A DNA stretch of 64,000 bases. It comes from Clavelina lepadiformis. Lineage: Eukaryota; Chordata; Ascidiacea; Aplousobranchia; Clavelinidae. The notes beneath the pieces are model-generated. The model saw nothing but the letters and a program-made list of their open reading frames with translations, did not search any database and had not been told where the DNA came from. The stretch's first letter is position 1, and every line of letters begins with the position of its first letter. The stretch spans positions 9,364,501 through 9,428,500 of the forward strand of contig NC_135243.1 of assembly GCF_947623445.1 (NCBI RefSeq), in the 5' to 3' direction. Of this stretch, positions 1-11,586 are shown one piece after another. A program made the translations under genes and the position numbers.

Positions 1-105
1 CTTTAGAGTCCACTGTGCTACGCATTAATACAATATTCATGATGACAAAAAAGCAATAAACAATGTTAATTCAACCCAGGTTTAAAAATGTTTGGAGCTC
101 TCTGA

Positions 106-471
106 TCAGTATCCTTCGTTAGACCAAGTTATACTGTAATCCGGATAAGCTTTCTCAAGCTTCTTAACAGTGATTCTATGATCAGCTCTTCCGAATCCCA
201 TAGAATAACCATAAACATCCAAGCGCTTCTTGGCAGGGTCGTGTTTTATTCTTCCTCCTCCAATTGCCTCTGCTTGGAATCCTAGAGAACGAATCTGCGG
301 AGCGCAAGAGTCCAAAATGTCAGCGTGATACTCAGCGCTCTCCAGTCCTCGAACTACAATTTTTTCCTTGCCTCCAGCACTTACTTTTATTTGGATATAT
401 TTAAAAGTGCCAAAATCAATAACGACCTCAGGAATTGCCCCGAGTTTTTGTTCTAAACTCATGCTAAACAT
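106..471 (-). CDS. PHPT1: 14-kDa phosphohistidine phosphatase
   Basis: A 121-residue protein of the PHPT1/janus family, which removes phosphate from phosphohistidine in cytosolic proteins. Seen: FKYIQIKV strand, the catalytic signature AEYHAD with His49 (equivalent to human His53), the glycine turn GGGRI, the YGYSMGFG segment, and the family-typical C-terminus ending in ITWSNEGY. The length is close to the 125-residue human protein, so the frame looks complete in one exon. The chosen ATG is preceded in frame by a TAA nine bases upstream; a second ATG lies three codons in. No intron is seen, but a non-coding upstream exon cannot be excluded. Family assignment is from conserved motifs recognised by eye; I am confident of it. 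Confidence 0.93.
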   Translation of the reverse strand: MFSMSLEQKLGAIPEVVIDFGTFKYIQIKVSAGGKEKIVVRGLESAEYHADILDSCAPQIRSLGFQAEAIGGGRIKHDPAKKRLDVYGYSMGFGRADHRITVKKLEKAYPDYSITWSNEGY

Positions 472-1389
472 ATGAAGTTAAATTAATAACCTTATCTTCA
501 TTACATTTTCAAATGTATTTTTATAAAGTATACACACACTTATCATACCAAATACCACAGCTTATTATTCGCAAACACAGCAAACATACCACAGCAAACA
601 TTTTTATGCACACTTTGGTTTCAGCTTCACTGAATATCAATGAATCAACCATACCATAAAACGAACACCTATCAGCTTGATGTGATCTAAGAATTATGTC
701 ATATTTTGTTTACGGGGGGGAGAGAAATTCCTTCCATCGCTTATACTAAACGATGGAATTATGGAAATTATGAAGTCTTTACTAATACTAATAGTTTTTC
801 TTTAAAATCACAAGCATTTGGGGCATTGTTATGCAACTTTATAAGTGAAAATTTTGAACACTAAGGTGAATAAAACAGAAATTTCTTTGAGTTTAAAAAA
901 AATGGTAACACTAAAAAACAAAAATGGCATAGCTCAGAAAGTATCTGGACATACCCGATATACATAGGGCCGATGATAGAAAATGTGAGGCCCAATTAGG
1001 TAACTCCCCATAGTGGAAAGTGTGGCAGATGCACACAGGAGATTCATGAATGTGCATGCTAAATTTTTTAACTCCACGCATCAAACCTTTTTGATAAATT
1101 ATCATCAAAATTATTACTAAAATTACTACTGGGGGAACAAGTTTAAAAATCACATTGATAGTTTATCATTTAACATAGGTTTATTATTCGATCCAAAACA
1201 TTATTTTCGATTTAGAGGCAAGATAGGCCTATATGGCCTAGTTTTAGAGATTCATAGTAAAAATAACTATAATATAAGCATGGGTAAAACTAGACGATAA
1301 AATAATGGGTTAGTATGGACATGCACAACCCCTGAAAGCTGAGCCCCAGAAAATGTATCAGGCACTGGTAACACCAGTGATGCCACTGG
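472..1389. other. Intergenic, nothing recognised
   Basis: AT-rich sequence upstream of PHPT1. It would hold the PHPT1 promoter. I see no coding stretch, RNA gene or transposon end that I can defend. Confidence 0.5.
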
Positions 1390-2554
1390 GTAACCAGGCA
1401 CAGGCATAAAAGTGTTTCCACTGACAATGTTAGGGCATCGATTCCGCTTTTGACTGTGTTGCATACGGTTTGATGTCAAAGCAACCCGGCCTTCCAGAAG
1501 ACTATTGGATAAGCTTGCCCCAGTAGGAGACCTTTTTGAGACACTTGTTGAAAATTGTTTGAGGAGCTATTCACCATCAGAGTTATTAACAATCGATGAG
1601 ATGATTGTGGAGTACAGGGGCAGATGTCCTTTTAGACAATATATTTCAAACAAACCAGTGAAGTATGGAATAAAGATACAAGCAATGGCGGATGCTAAAA
1701 CTTATCATATTTGCAAAATCTAAGTTTATGCAGGAAACAAGCCTGATGTAGTCACAAGACTAATCTCAGAAATTTCAAGATCAGGCAGAAATGTTACATT
1801 TCATAATTGGTATACCACTTATCCACTAGTCGTAAGTCTACTTCAGGACCATTAATTGTCTGCTGTGGGAGCACTGGAGGATTTTTATCAGTAAAGAACA
1901 GGGTTGCATGTGACAGTATGTTTGGATTTGGAGATAACGTGACACTAGTCTCCTGCGTGCCTCAAAGTAAGAAAAATGTTGTACCCTTCAGCATCATGAT
2001 AACAAAATTGATCCTGGTGACATGGAAGAAGCCTGAAATTACCACTTTTTACAAGGAGTTGATTTGGTTGACCAAATGTCAGGAGAGTACGACACTGCAA
2101 GAGATAGCTGGCGTTGGCCCTTGACTGTTTTCTACTCCCTGTATACTTTTACTGTCATAACCCTGTAAACAAGCTGAAGCGCCGTATGTTTGTCAAGAGC
2201 ATATGTATGAAGCTCATAGAAGATGCTCTAAAGAGTAAATTACAGAACATTCATCTACAGAGGGATCTCAGAAGTGGAATCAGAAGAATGTTGCCAGAGA
2301 CAGTAGAATCCATAACACCTTCACAGACACCAACATCAGAAGGTGCAAAGTGATGTGTCAGGTCACGCATCAGTAAAGTAAAACCAGTTTGTACCAATTG
2401 TGGCAAACATGTGTGCAGTAACCACAGCAAGTTGTTTGCGTGTGCTTTGCATTGCCTGCCAAGATTCTGTATCAAATGTTGATGATGAATCAGAGTATTG
2501 ACCCACTAACGATATGATTGGAACAGGACTTTTTGGCTTTGAGTTACCTTTCAT
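1390..2554 (+). pseudogene. piggyBac transposase remnant (PGBD4-like)
   Basis: Coding-like blocks in different plus frames follow the order of a piggyBac transposase. From about 1461 there is RFDVKATRP then DKLAPVGDLFE; then TIDEMIVEYRGRCPFRQYI and KYGIKIQAM, the hallmark region with the first catalytic aspartate. NVTFHNWYTTYPL follows near 1790, then a GVDLVDQMSGEYDT block near 2055 in another frame. The tail near 2380 is cysteine-rich (CTNCGKHVC...), as in the piggyBac C-terminal zinc finger. Several in-frame stops (such as after HICKI at about 1721) and frame changes show that it is dead. I did not find its terminal repeats. Confidence 0.85.
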
Positions 2555-2703
2555 GGTGTCTTACTGTATACCGTTATTCTTTAAGTAAGTGTTGGAGACT
2601 AATATTCTTTTTGTTCGTATTTGACACTAATTTTTGTAATGGGGTGTTGAAACACACCAAAGTACTAACATAAGGTTAAGAAAGCTGTATCATTGATGAC
2701 GAT

Positions 2704-3010
2704 ATGGCAGCGAAAATCGAGTTTTTTGGACTGGCTGAAGATACAATTCTCAAAATTGACTTTGGATGGAAAGATATTGAAAACTTTTGGGTTGGCCTAC
2801 AAAGTGAATATACAATCCTTTCCAGGAAGGCATTAAGTTGTTTCATTAGACTTCCTTCAACTAATTGCTGTGAAGTGCCTTTTTCTGAAATGACATCTAT
2901 AAAAATAAAATATCGAAACAAGCTTAGGATTGACAATGACATAAGATGCTGCCTATCTTTCAGTTTGCCTAGATTTGACCGCTTGATAGCAAAAAACACT
3001 ATCAGCCTTC
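2704..3010 (+). pseudogene. hAT transposase C-terminal fragment
   Basis: The translated stretch has the layout of the C-terminal dimerisation region of ZBED5/SCAND3-like hAT transposases: FWVGLQSEY, LSRKAL, a LPSTNCCEVPFSEMT segment, then KYRNKLRIDNDIRCCLS and PRFDRL. It is about 100 residues of a protein normally 500-700 long. There is no sign of the BED finger or the catalytic core upstream, where piggyBac debris lies instead. It is an isolated fragment and not expected to function. Assignment by motif pattern. Confidence 0.72.
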
Positions 3011-3840
3011 CCTTTAATTGTATCTTTAATGGGCATTTCACTGTAAATTGTGACGTCCTTTTTGTGTTGTTTTATTAATGATTACCGGTAATTGATTCAA
3101 GCTGTAATTTGTTATTTTTTGAAAAGATTTAACCTATATTGTAATTTACTAAATTCTCTGTTCCTACTGACATATGGCAGAATTATTAGATGCTCAAAAA
3201 ACTTCATGAAAATGAAAGAAGAACAGAAAACCCAAAAAGCGCCTAAGGCAAAATTTGCAGAGGGCCATAAGTTACTACCGACTGCATTCGTCACATGTCC
3301 ATTGTGTTATAGTATTCATTCGATACCGCCATAGTGACTGCCCTGGTTTGCATTCTTTCATCACTATTTTCTGATCATTACCGATTAAGTCGGCAGTTAG
3401 CACTTCAGTTTCCTTTTGTTCTGCGCATTGTACATAGAAGCTTGGCTGCGTGCTGTTTAGGTAAGACAAATTTTGTTTACCACCGTCATTCTGGCAGAAT
3501 CCTAGCAGAATCATAGCTTCCAAAATGACAGCAGGGTTTCCGTTTATTTTTTTATAAACTATGTACAGTAGACTAAATAATTATTCTTAAGCGCTAATGG
3601 TAAACTGTCTAATGGTTTTAATGTGGTATGCCTAGTCGTGACTTGTCTGTTTTTAACATCGCATGTAAGTATTTTTGGTTACGGTATTTTGATGTCAGCA
3701 GTCAAACGTTATTATTAATATTAATGAGAAAATTCTTTGATTTAGCATTATGAATTGCATGGCCTAGGTAAAAGGTAAAATTGCTGAATGCTGATGGGAG
3801 GCGGGGTAGTAACCGAAAGAGCAGGTGCTGTAACCTGCTA
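3011..3840. other. Non-coding stretch with transposon debris
   Basis: No gene is supported. The part at 3478-3515 is a 38-bp sequence that recurs in inverted orientation at 24716-24753 (separate entry). The rest is AT-rich and unremarkable. Confidence 0.4.
3478..3515 (-). repeat. 38-bp dispersed repeat, copy 1
   Basis: Read on the minus strand, this is identical over 38 bases to 24716-24753 on the plus strand. It contains an internal near-duplication (GATTCTGC..G twice). The flanks do not match. It may be a conserved tip of a transposon family; no partner end was found nearby. Confidence 0.6.
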
Positions 3841-3855
3841 TTGGTTTCTGCTCAA

Positions 3856-3925
3856 TGATTGACAGGCTGCTGTTCGTGACGTAACACCAAGGCTGCTCAC
3901 CGTGACGTAACCAACAGCAGCCCTC
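3856..3925 (+). repeat. CRE-like TGACGTAA cluster in inverted setting
   Basis: Two TGACGTAAC motifs lie 35 bases apart, each preceded by GGCTGCT. The block is bounded by GGCTGCTGTT near 3865 and its reverse complement AACAGCAGCC near 3912. The string CTGCTGTTCGTGACGT occurs here and, reverse-complemented, in the cluster at 8747-8880. Either CREB/ATF-type binding sites or subterminal repeats of a transposon; the inverted relation favours the latter (inference). Confidence 0.4.
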
Positions 3926-3960
3926 CCATTGCTGGAGTACTGTAGTAGTACTCTGCTACT

Positions 3961-6900
3961 CTTATTAGAAAAAGAGTGCACAAAAGAATTTATTATATTC
4001 ATTTAAGTACCCAAAGTGTTATTTACATTAACAAAGTAGCCTACTGATATTGTAGCACATATTGATTTGCTGATAGTATCTTTATTTTGTAGTATTGTTT
4101 ATTTTTGCCCCTTGACCGTAGGACATGTGCAGGTACGGACGGTAGGCCAACTTTGAAAGTAGGCTATGACAGTTGTTGACAACAAATCGTGCGTTCACTG
4201 AAGCTTTAATTCTTTGTTTGTTTATTATAACTTGCACCAGCTTTTGTTCTTTATTTATTGTAAATCGGGGTTCCCTTTCATGAACCTCTTGGGTGCGTAT
4301 CTTTTCTTGGAATGATTTGGAATAAAGTTCTTAAAGGTTTAGCATCAACTATGGAACATTTTATTTTTGCTGCGAAAACCGGCAATTTAAGCGCTCACCC
4401 CTCAGTGGCTGATAAACGCAGCAAAATTAAATGGAAGCAATTCATTGGGCAAGAGTTTAAAGGTACTGGATTGTTTAGTGCTTTTGTCGCACTGTGTTGT
4501 ATTGAAATGTACCAAGTTTGTTTGCGGTATTCCATTGGAACAACTATTTGTCAACTATGCAATTTCATTTTAATGGATTTTTCTGTTCAGTACGAGCACT
4601 TTACAAGCACAAACGGTATTTATACAGTTTTTTCTCCGATGCATGTAAAATATTTCAACTTTATTTCCTGTTTGCCTCGTATATAAACTGCTTATCTTAG
4701 GTTTCTGTGGATGATGTTTATTAAAAGCGATTTCGAAAAAGAAAAAGAATACAATCAATGAAATGTGCATATGAATCAACTTTTCTGTTAGTGATGCTGA
4801 CATGTAAATGTGTTCTTTAAACAGCAACCTTTCAGACAAATCTCAGGGCACCACCTTCTACATTCTTCACAGGACACCTTAGAAAACAACACACAGGATT
4901 ACTTTTTTGCAATCACATCTCTCAATGTATTTATCCTCAAAAACCTGGAAATGCAAGAACTGTAACCTTTGCAGTAATTAATGTTCATAGCAAAATTGAT
5001 CGCTCTTATAATTTACATGATATGATTAAGTAATTAATTGAATTTCACACTTTCATTAGCTTAGTGGATTCTTATCACTGTCACATTACACAACTTGTTC
5101 AAAAACAAATGCGCCAATGGCACATTTCTGTCATACTTCATAGGAATTCTACCCAATTTATTGTCTCCATGAAATGATTTTGGTGGTTTTGCATCATGAC
5201 ACATGAGACAGTAATTTTCCAAACAACTTTCATCTAATAATGTAATTGAAACATGTCACATTAAGCAACAACCATGCTTTCCATATTATTGTTGTAATTC
5301 AGCACAGGTGTATCTAATTATCTACATTACAAGAATGTTCCATTATTGCGTTAGCATTTTGTCAAAATGGTCGACACTATGTACAATGATTTCTAATTCT
5401 ATGTAAAATAGGAGAAAAGCACTGCAATAGCACCATTAAACCCTAGCTGTTTGAACTTGAAATAATGCTTACCTGTCATATTGAGCAATAAGTTGCCAAA
5501 ATTCTCTCTGTACAAAGTACACGATGTTGAATCCGCTTTGAAATCTGCGTCTTCAAACAAATTTTGGCACAAATAACGTTCTGCTTCCTACAACAACTTA
5601 ATGGTTTAAAAATATTCTGGATCCAAAGTGGATTATAGAAAACTAAAACAGTGTTTTGAAACTTTACCATTAATGCAAGAGGGCCACAATTCATAAAGTC
5701 CTTTTGTTCGTTGCGCTTTCTGCAGCAGTATCCCCACTCAGATGTTGTTTTTCGATAGTGTCGAAAAAATGATCTATTGTTTTACAAATAGAATTACTTT
5801 TTGGATAAATTTATATTGATGAAACAGGTGCTAACATGACAACTACAGTGATACCCAAAGTGTTTTTTTATTCGAAGAATATATTCCATTGGTTCTTTTC
5901 CAAACAAGTCATAAACGTAAATAGTTTTAGTGTCATTGCTTTTAACCTGAAAAGTAAAATTGTAATTGGTTAGCAGTCAGCCAGTAAGTTTCCTCATTTC
6001 AATATTTATCAAATTTTACTGACCATCAACAACCAGTGGTTTTCATGGACATTTACCACAGTGATAAATGACTGATCAATCATAGCATTGGCCTACAAAA
6101 TTTTGGTCATGATAGTTAAACTGTTAATGTGCAGTTTACAACAACTATTAACTACCCTTATGATACCTGTCATTGAGGGTATGACCCTTCCATGTTGGTC
6201 ATAATATATGTCAGAAAAAGATGTCTTAATTTTTTTTAATGCAATTTGCATTAATTTCTTCATTGTCCAAATGAATGGATAATTGGCTAATAAACATGAA
6301 ATTAACCATATCCATGCCACAGAATGAATACCTTAAAAGAAATGATCACAGCTATTGCACCCCACCATTACAAACGTAATTATGGACATGACTAATTTTT
6401 GCCATGTTACTCCAAAAGTATTTTTTTACTTTATGTCACAATATTTATGTATCGAAAACAAATGTCAATAGCATTTACACTGTGTATTTAACAGCTATAT
6501 ATTAAAGATACATGGTAGTGATTAATAACTTTAATACAGTATAATTTGGTTATTGAGACAAGTCTGGGGATCACCAAAAATTGCAGTCCTAGGCGAATTG
6601 CATACGAGTATTAACACAAGGATGTCAGACATGCACAATACACACAACTAAAATGCAATCATAACTAAAGTTGCATTACGTCATGTTCATGTACATTGGG
6701 TATGCAGTATGTTCACATATTCACATTATGCACAGAATGAGCCATTTCCATATAGAAGTGGACTCTGTAATAGTTTGTAAGTATAAACCTAATAGAACCC
6801 TGTACAGTGTACATACTGCATATTCTGTAAGGAACATTTATAGTTGTGTAGCGATAACAAATAAAATGGTTATCAACAGCAGACATACTTTTCAAAAGTT

Positions 6901-8740
6901 TTGTACTTCTTGCATCATCTGATACCTTATCATCCCCTGAAAACAATCGTTTTCCAGCCGTTGAGCATAATTCTGAAAAACGTTCAACATATATAAAATA
7001 CACAAACAAATAGTTACAAAGCTATAAAATATACTACTTATAATTAAGTTAACACATTACTAGTGCTAGTAAAAAGTGTAATTATGTATGTTGTAATAAA
7101 TAGAGTTAGCCTGAAAGAAGTCAAAAACATTTAAATTTTTTCCAACCACTTTTGCATCCGATTCGTGCTTTTAAATAGTGAAAACAGAATTAGTATTTAC
7201 GAATAACAGTGAAACAGAAAGATGCAAATGACACAGTAAAACCTACCTAGATGACGTTTAAAATTGAAACGTCATGTTATGACAGCTGGACACATGCAGC
7301 AGTGAAAATGGCTTCGTTTCTCTGTGTTCGTGCAGTTCATGTAACAAGGAAGACAACTAACTAAAAAACTGTTAACAGCAATGGAAAAACATGTACATTG
7401 AAAATTCTTATATTATACACAACAATTACAGTCTGCAACTTAACACATTGGATTGAACAATGACTATGATGTTCAAAAAATGGAAGTGCTTTCATTAGTA
7501 TGAAAAATAGCTACTAAAATGGTTGAGGCTTGGGAGCTTATTAACTCAATTCTTCGATAACTTGTAGTTTTTTTTTGCTCCTCACGATGTTACACTTAGT
7601 TACACAAAATTACTGTTTAATCAGAAAACTTCTCAGCCAATACATACCGGTATGTTTGACAAGTTAGCATAATTTTTTCCAAGGATATGAAATTAGTAGT
7701 ATTTTGATTTTTCATCGCAATGTGTGAATGCTAACTTACTTGGGAACAGTGACAGAGCCAGGTTGTTAAAGTAGGGAAAGCAAATTGTAAACGTCAAAAA
7801 GCTACCAATTCCGGGGATATTTTGGGTACAAAATGCCTAAATATTTGCTTCCTGAAATATACAAACACACATCGTACATCATTAAATCTCAATCACACCA
7901 CAAATAACATAATTAAGCAATCACAAAGTTTGGAATATTTCGGCATTATGGTGAAGTTATATACATAAAGAATTATATACCTGCTTTTACGGAAACATTC
8001 ATGTCTACTGCCCGATGAAAATGAGTGGAAAGAAAGTGTTTCTGCAAGATTTGCTTTATCAGAAAGGTCGGAGGACAAAGTGGACAGGATTGAAATTGCG
8101 ATATAAACTGTAACACATTGTCCTTGGAGGTTTCAATACAGCTTTCCGACAAATTAAATTTCACCATTTCTCTTAAATATTAAAGCATTTCACAAAGCAG
8201 AAAACCTATGTAACAAAAATTTTAATGTACAGCAATTGAAAGCAAAAATATTCGGTAACAGGCGTACAAGATTATGTCACTATGACAATACCGATGTTAG
8301 CAAAGACGACAATCACCTAGCCATGCTTGACAATTTACGCAAACTAATAAGGTCAATTTATTTGAAATGACTTGGCAAAGCTGAAATGTAGGTGCGGCCT
8401 ACATCTTACCTGAAATTTGAAATGCGATCCTACATTTCAATTTGACACCCTTGATCTAAACAAACATATCACATACAGTCATACAGACATACCGGTATAG
8501 TTATGGTTGTTTGCACGACTGCTTCAATTGACTTGAGTTGTCAATGTACAACATCACAACTAAATGTGTCTCTGCATCACAGCTACATACCGGATTTTCC
8601 GAATCTTGCAGCCTCAGCAACAGCATAGCTGTATAGGCAGCTTCTAACAACATCCTCATTTCAGCCTAGGCCTAGCCTATATACATTTTTCGCTCCCAAC
8701 AGTCAAGGGCGAAAAACAAACAATATAAAAAATAAAGGCT
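3961..8740. other. Gene-poor AT-rich region
   Basis: Apart from short chance frames (for instance 4312-4686 plus and 5476-5694 minus) I see no conserved domain, no plausible splice chain and no RNA gene. It lies between two clusters of CRE-like motifs in opposite orientation, so it could be the body of a decayed non-autonomous element of about 5 kb, but no terminal inverted repeat or target duplication was found. Confidence 0.4.
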
Positions 8741-8746
8741 ACCGAC

Positions 8747-8880
8747 GTCACGAACAGCAGGGTGGTATACCGATAGGCAACCACGTGACGTCACGGATAG
8801 CAGGGTGCTGGCAACCATGTGACGTCACGGATAGCAGGTTGCTCATGAAAACCAGCAGGTTGCCATTGGTGACGTCACAA
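8747..8880. repeat. Cluster of TGACGTCA/GACGTCAC motifs
   Basis: Four GACGTCAC motifs lie within about 130 bases, three of them in full TGACGTCAC form, alternating with GATAGCAGG or GAACAGCAGG and GGCAACCA. The unit is an imperfect tandem repeat of roughly 35-50 bases. TGACGTCA is the palindromic cAMP-response element bound by CREB/ATF bZIP dimers. No gene start is recognised beside it. The reverse complement resembles 3856-3925. Confidence 0.5.
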
Positions 8881-8926
8881 AGACATTTCAGCATGTGCTC
8901 AGTTAGCACTCCTATTGGCTGATGGG

Positions 8927-8956
8927 CTAAAATGTCAGGTTCTTCTGACATTTTAG
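8927..8956. other. Perfect 12-bp hairpin
   Basis: CTAAAATGTCAG and its exact reverse complement flank a 6-base loop. It sits just outside the CRE-like cluster. Possibly a transposon end or a transcript hairpin; function unknown. Confidence 0.5.
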
Positions 8957-8989
8957 GCTTATTAGGTTGATGCAATGCAGAAGTCTGGA

Positions 8990-10031
8990 AGTGAAGCTTC
9001 TTTGTAGTCCATAGCCCATTAGCTATAGCTTAATAACAGGTTGCATGTAGTTGAAAAAACAAAATCGCAATAGGTTGCACTTGCACTGTCTCAATAATCA
9101 AGTCAGCAACTGTATGGATAACAGTCTACAAACCTAATTAAAAGCATAGATGTAGTAATTTGACTGATTTCCAAAATAAATGTGCATGTAATTGTATTAT
9201 ATGTACTCAGTAAATGCATTTACCTGCCCAAGATGTTGAAATAGCCTACTTATCAAGTGTTTTTGGCTCTGAATTCTTAACATGTTATATAGGCCTATTT
9301 AGTGTAAATAGTAAGCATTTGTCAAATTGCATATATGTTTTAGGGTTGACAAAATACTGAGTTTATGACAGAGAAATGGGAAGTTTTGTTTAAGTACTTC
9401 TTGGTGTAAACATCCTTTTCTCTAGATAAGTTAAAATTGTTTGAAAGTTAATCAATACGGTAAGTATTGCAATTACTGTTTTAAAAGTCAACTCAGCCCT
9501 TTAAAACATACAAAAAGAGGATTTATCATTTTAATGTGGTTAAGCTCCAATATGTCGGTATTGAAGGCATGTTCTATTGTTGTTCAAGTCTCATATGTTT
9601 TGTGATTTCATTTGTGCTTTTACCATATTTAAGTTTTCTCACATTAATTATTATCACTGAAATTGAACATACCAATATATCTATTTGTGTAAATCATAAT
9701 TTGCTGTTGATGGATTTTCCAACCATGCCCCTGAGGCAGCCCTTTCATGGTCGTTTGGTTTTTTCATCAGGACATTCCCCAATAGGCATATTATACCTCG
9801 ATAATAGGTAATGCTCGTTGAACGAAACCAATGGTTACACTAAGAAGTAGTATTTATAGTGAAGCATAAATACTAAACAGGCACAACAATTATGATACTG
9901 TGCACTTTAAATACAAACAGACAAAGTGAACATAAAAGAATGTGGAGCCAACCAGATACATCATCATTAGAATAATATCTAAGAATGCACAAACATGGGA
10001 CTGGCAGAGGCTACACATGCCATGGAAAAAT
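8990..10031. other. Intergenic, nothing recognised
   Basis: AT-rich sequence with one open frame at 9536-9811 (plus) that shows no family signature and no convincing splice sites. I see nothing else. Confidence 0.4.
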
Positions 10032-10717
10032 CTAGTGAACTGACGCTGTGCTACATCGCTGTGCTACATGAAGAATATAAATTTCTTTATATACAAAGAC
10101 GTCCCAGTGCTCGTATGCACTTATACTATCGTACATTTTGTGAACTGTATGTGATTGTGAACAGCTCTTAATTTCATCAACAGACGTTTTGATTGGGAAA
10201 TTCAACTTCTTGGAAGCACTATTGTAGTCCAAGTGATAGAGGTGCAGAGTGAGGTAAATTATGGCTTCTATTTCTAACACTCATACAAGGTAAACGTTAC
10301 AGCTACACTGATACTTTTCAAAATACTTTATTTAAAGGTTGCCCACAGTGATATGGGAAATAAAAGAGTTGTCTACCCATCGCTTCCTCACTTGTTGTAC
10401 ACACAGTCTGCTGCGAACAAACTCCAGGAGATTTGATGCAAGGTTGCTACTGAGATATTTCTCCGTGTACTTAACTTCGTAAAGTCGTACTCGTAAATCT
10501 TTAATTTTGTCATTGAACACTGTAAAAAGAGATAGTGGCGATAAGCAAACATCTTTGACTTTGCATTTTCTACAGAAAACTGTATAAGGTCAATAAGTGA
10601 TTGAGCAATATTGTCCAGAACGGCCGTCGACAAATCCTTCCAGTGTTTATCAGCCTCACCTTCCAAGTTGTACTGTGGCTGAAATTCCTCCAGCTCATTT
10701 GTTGTGATTATCTCCAT
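10032..10717 (-). CDS. Unrecognised multi-exon gene candidate
   Basis: I do not recognise the family. A minus-strand ATG at 10717 opens a charged, helix-rich frame (MEIITTNELEEFQPQY..., DKHWKDLSTAVLDNIAQSL). A good acceptor (pyrimidine tract then CAG) lies near 10526; after it the reading FNDKIKDLRVRLYEVKY...VRKRWVDNSF looks more protein-like than the continuing frame, which suggests an exon of about 190 bases. A further charged stretch, EAIIYLTLHLYHLDYN, lies near 10250-10200. The likely structure is three short exons of a small helical or coiled-coil protein. Exon borders are uncertain. It lies about 100 bases downstream of the USP-like frame on the same strand, so it may be a separate gene or the 3' end of one. 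Confidence 0.35.
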
Positions 10718-10814
10718 GTCAAGGATACATTTCGGTAGTTTTCGCCATTTAATGATTTATGTATTATGCTGAGACTTGTTTTCTTTCGTGAAAGCAGTTT
10801 TCTTATTGACGTCT

Positions 10815-11282
10815 TTATGATGTTTTGGAATATTGGCTGATTTTTTTCGTAAAAAATATATAGTTACAGCGATCGATCTTGGAAGGAACACCATCATATT
10901 CTACTATCCCCACTTCCCCACCATCACACTGGACTACTCTTTCCTCACGCACGATGTAGGTAATATAGTGCCGTTTTTCCTCACCAAACTCAAGGTAACA
11001 AATCCCTGCCTGAAGTTTATATCTTATTTTTCCTTCTCCACAGGGTATAATTAACTCACGATTGGCAACCACAATCTTTTCTGACAGTGACTTTGAATCA
11101 CGTCTTCTCAATCCGATCACAAGCAGTTGTGACGTGGAAATGAACCTTCCTTGAACATTTACGCTCATTATAGGATTCCCAGGACATGAGGAACATTCTT
11201 TGGAAGTTAAGCATGTGAAGTGTTCGGCGATATAGAGAATTAATATCGAGCCGTGTCTTACCTCATTATACGAAGGCAGCAA
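10815..11282 (-). CDS. Possible ubiquitin-specific protease C-terminal part
   Basis: A 155-residue frame resembles the C-terminal half of a C19 (USP) deubiquitinase: a cysteine pair in CLTSKECSSC like the fingers zinc site, then QLLVIGLRRRD like the USP LLVIxLKRF strand. A YKLQAGICY strand and RHYITYIV follow, matching the GHYxAYV box that bears the catalytic histidine, and then a terminal NYIFFTKK like the USP AYILFY strand. The Cys box and the rest of the N-terminal half are missing. The probable 5' LTR of the Gypsy element begins 18 bases upstream, so the gene may have been cut by that insertion, or upstream exons may lie beyond it. The family call rests on a few short motifs and is tentative. 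Confidence 0.35.
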   Translation of the reverse strand: MLPSYNEVRHGSILILYIAEHFTCLTSKECSSCPGNPIMSVNVQGRFISTSQLLVIGLRRRDSKSLSEKIVVANRELIIPCGEGKIRYKLQAGICYLEFGEEKRHYITYIVREERVVQCDGGEVGIVEYDGVPSKIDRCNYIFFTKKISQYSKTS

Positions 11283-11299
11283 ACAATTTCTGTTGTTTC

Positions 11300-11536
11300 T
11301 GTTACACTTGTTTTTGCCCCGTATCTGTTGCGTTTCTCCCTTGCGGCCGATTGCGCGTTTCCGTGGTTAATTAAGCACATGTGTCTTTTTATCGATGTGT
11401 GTCTGACAAGTAGTTGCACTGACAGTTTTGTATTGGAGCACCTGAAATGAGCTGTGTGAACAAAAACTTGACCTAACTGCTTTTAAAATAAAACATGTGC
11501 CTGTAATTCTAAGAGTGAGAACAACAAAACGTAACA
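11300..11536 (+). repeat. Putative 5' LTR of Gypsy-type element
   Basis: The segment starts TGTTAC and ends GTAACA (an LTR-like inverted terminus) and has an AATAAA-like stretch near 11488. It is followed by CTGGCGAGCACGG, where a tRNA primer-binding site would be. The gag frame begins about 50 bases later. No matching 3' copy was found in the window, so this is inferred from position and termini. Confidence 0.4.
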
Positions 11537-11586
11537 CTGGCGAGCACGGCACGACCTCTTAGAGGCACAGAAGAGTTTATCAAGTT

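Noticed and set aside
4312..4686. 124-residue plus-strand frame as a gene
   Set aside because: No domain, no supporting splice sites, and composition like the surrounding non-coding DNA.
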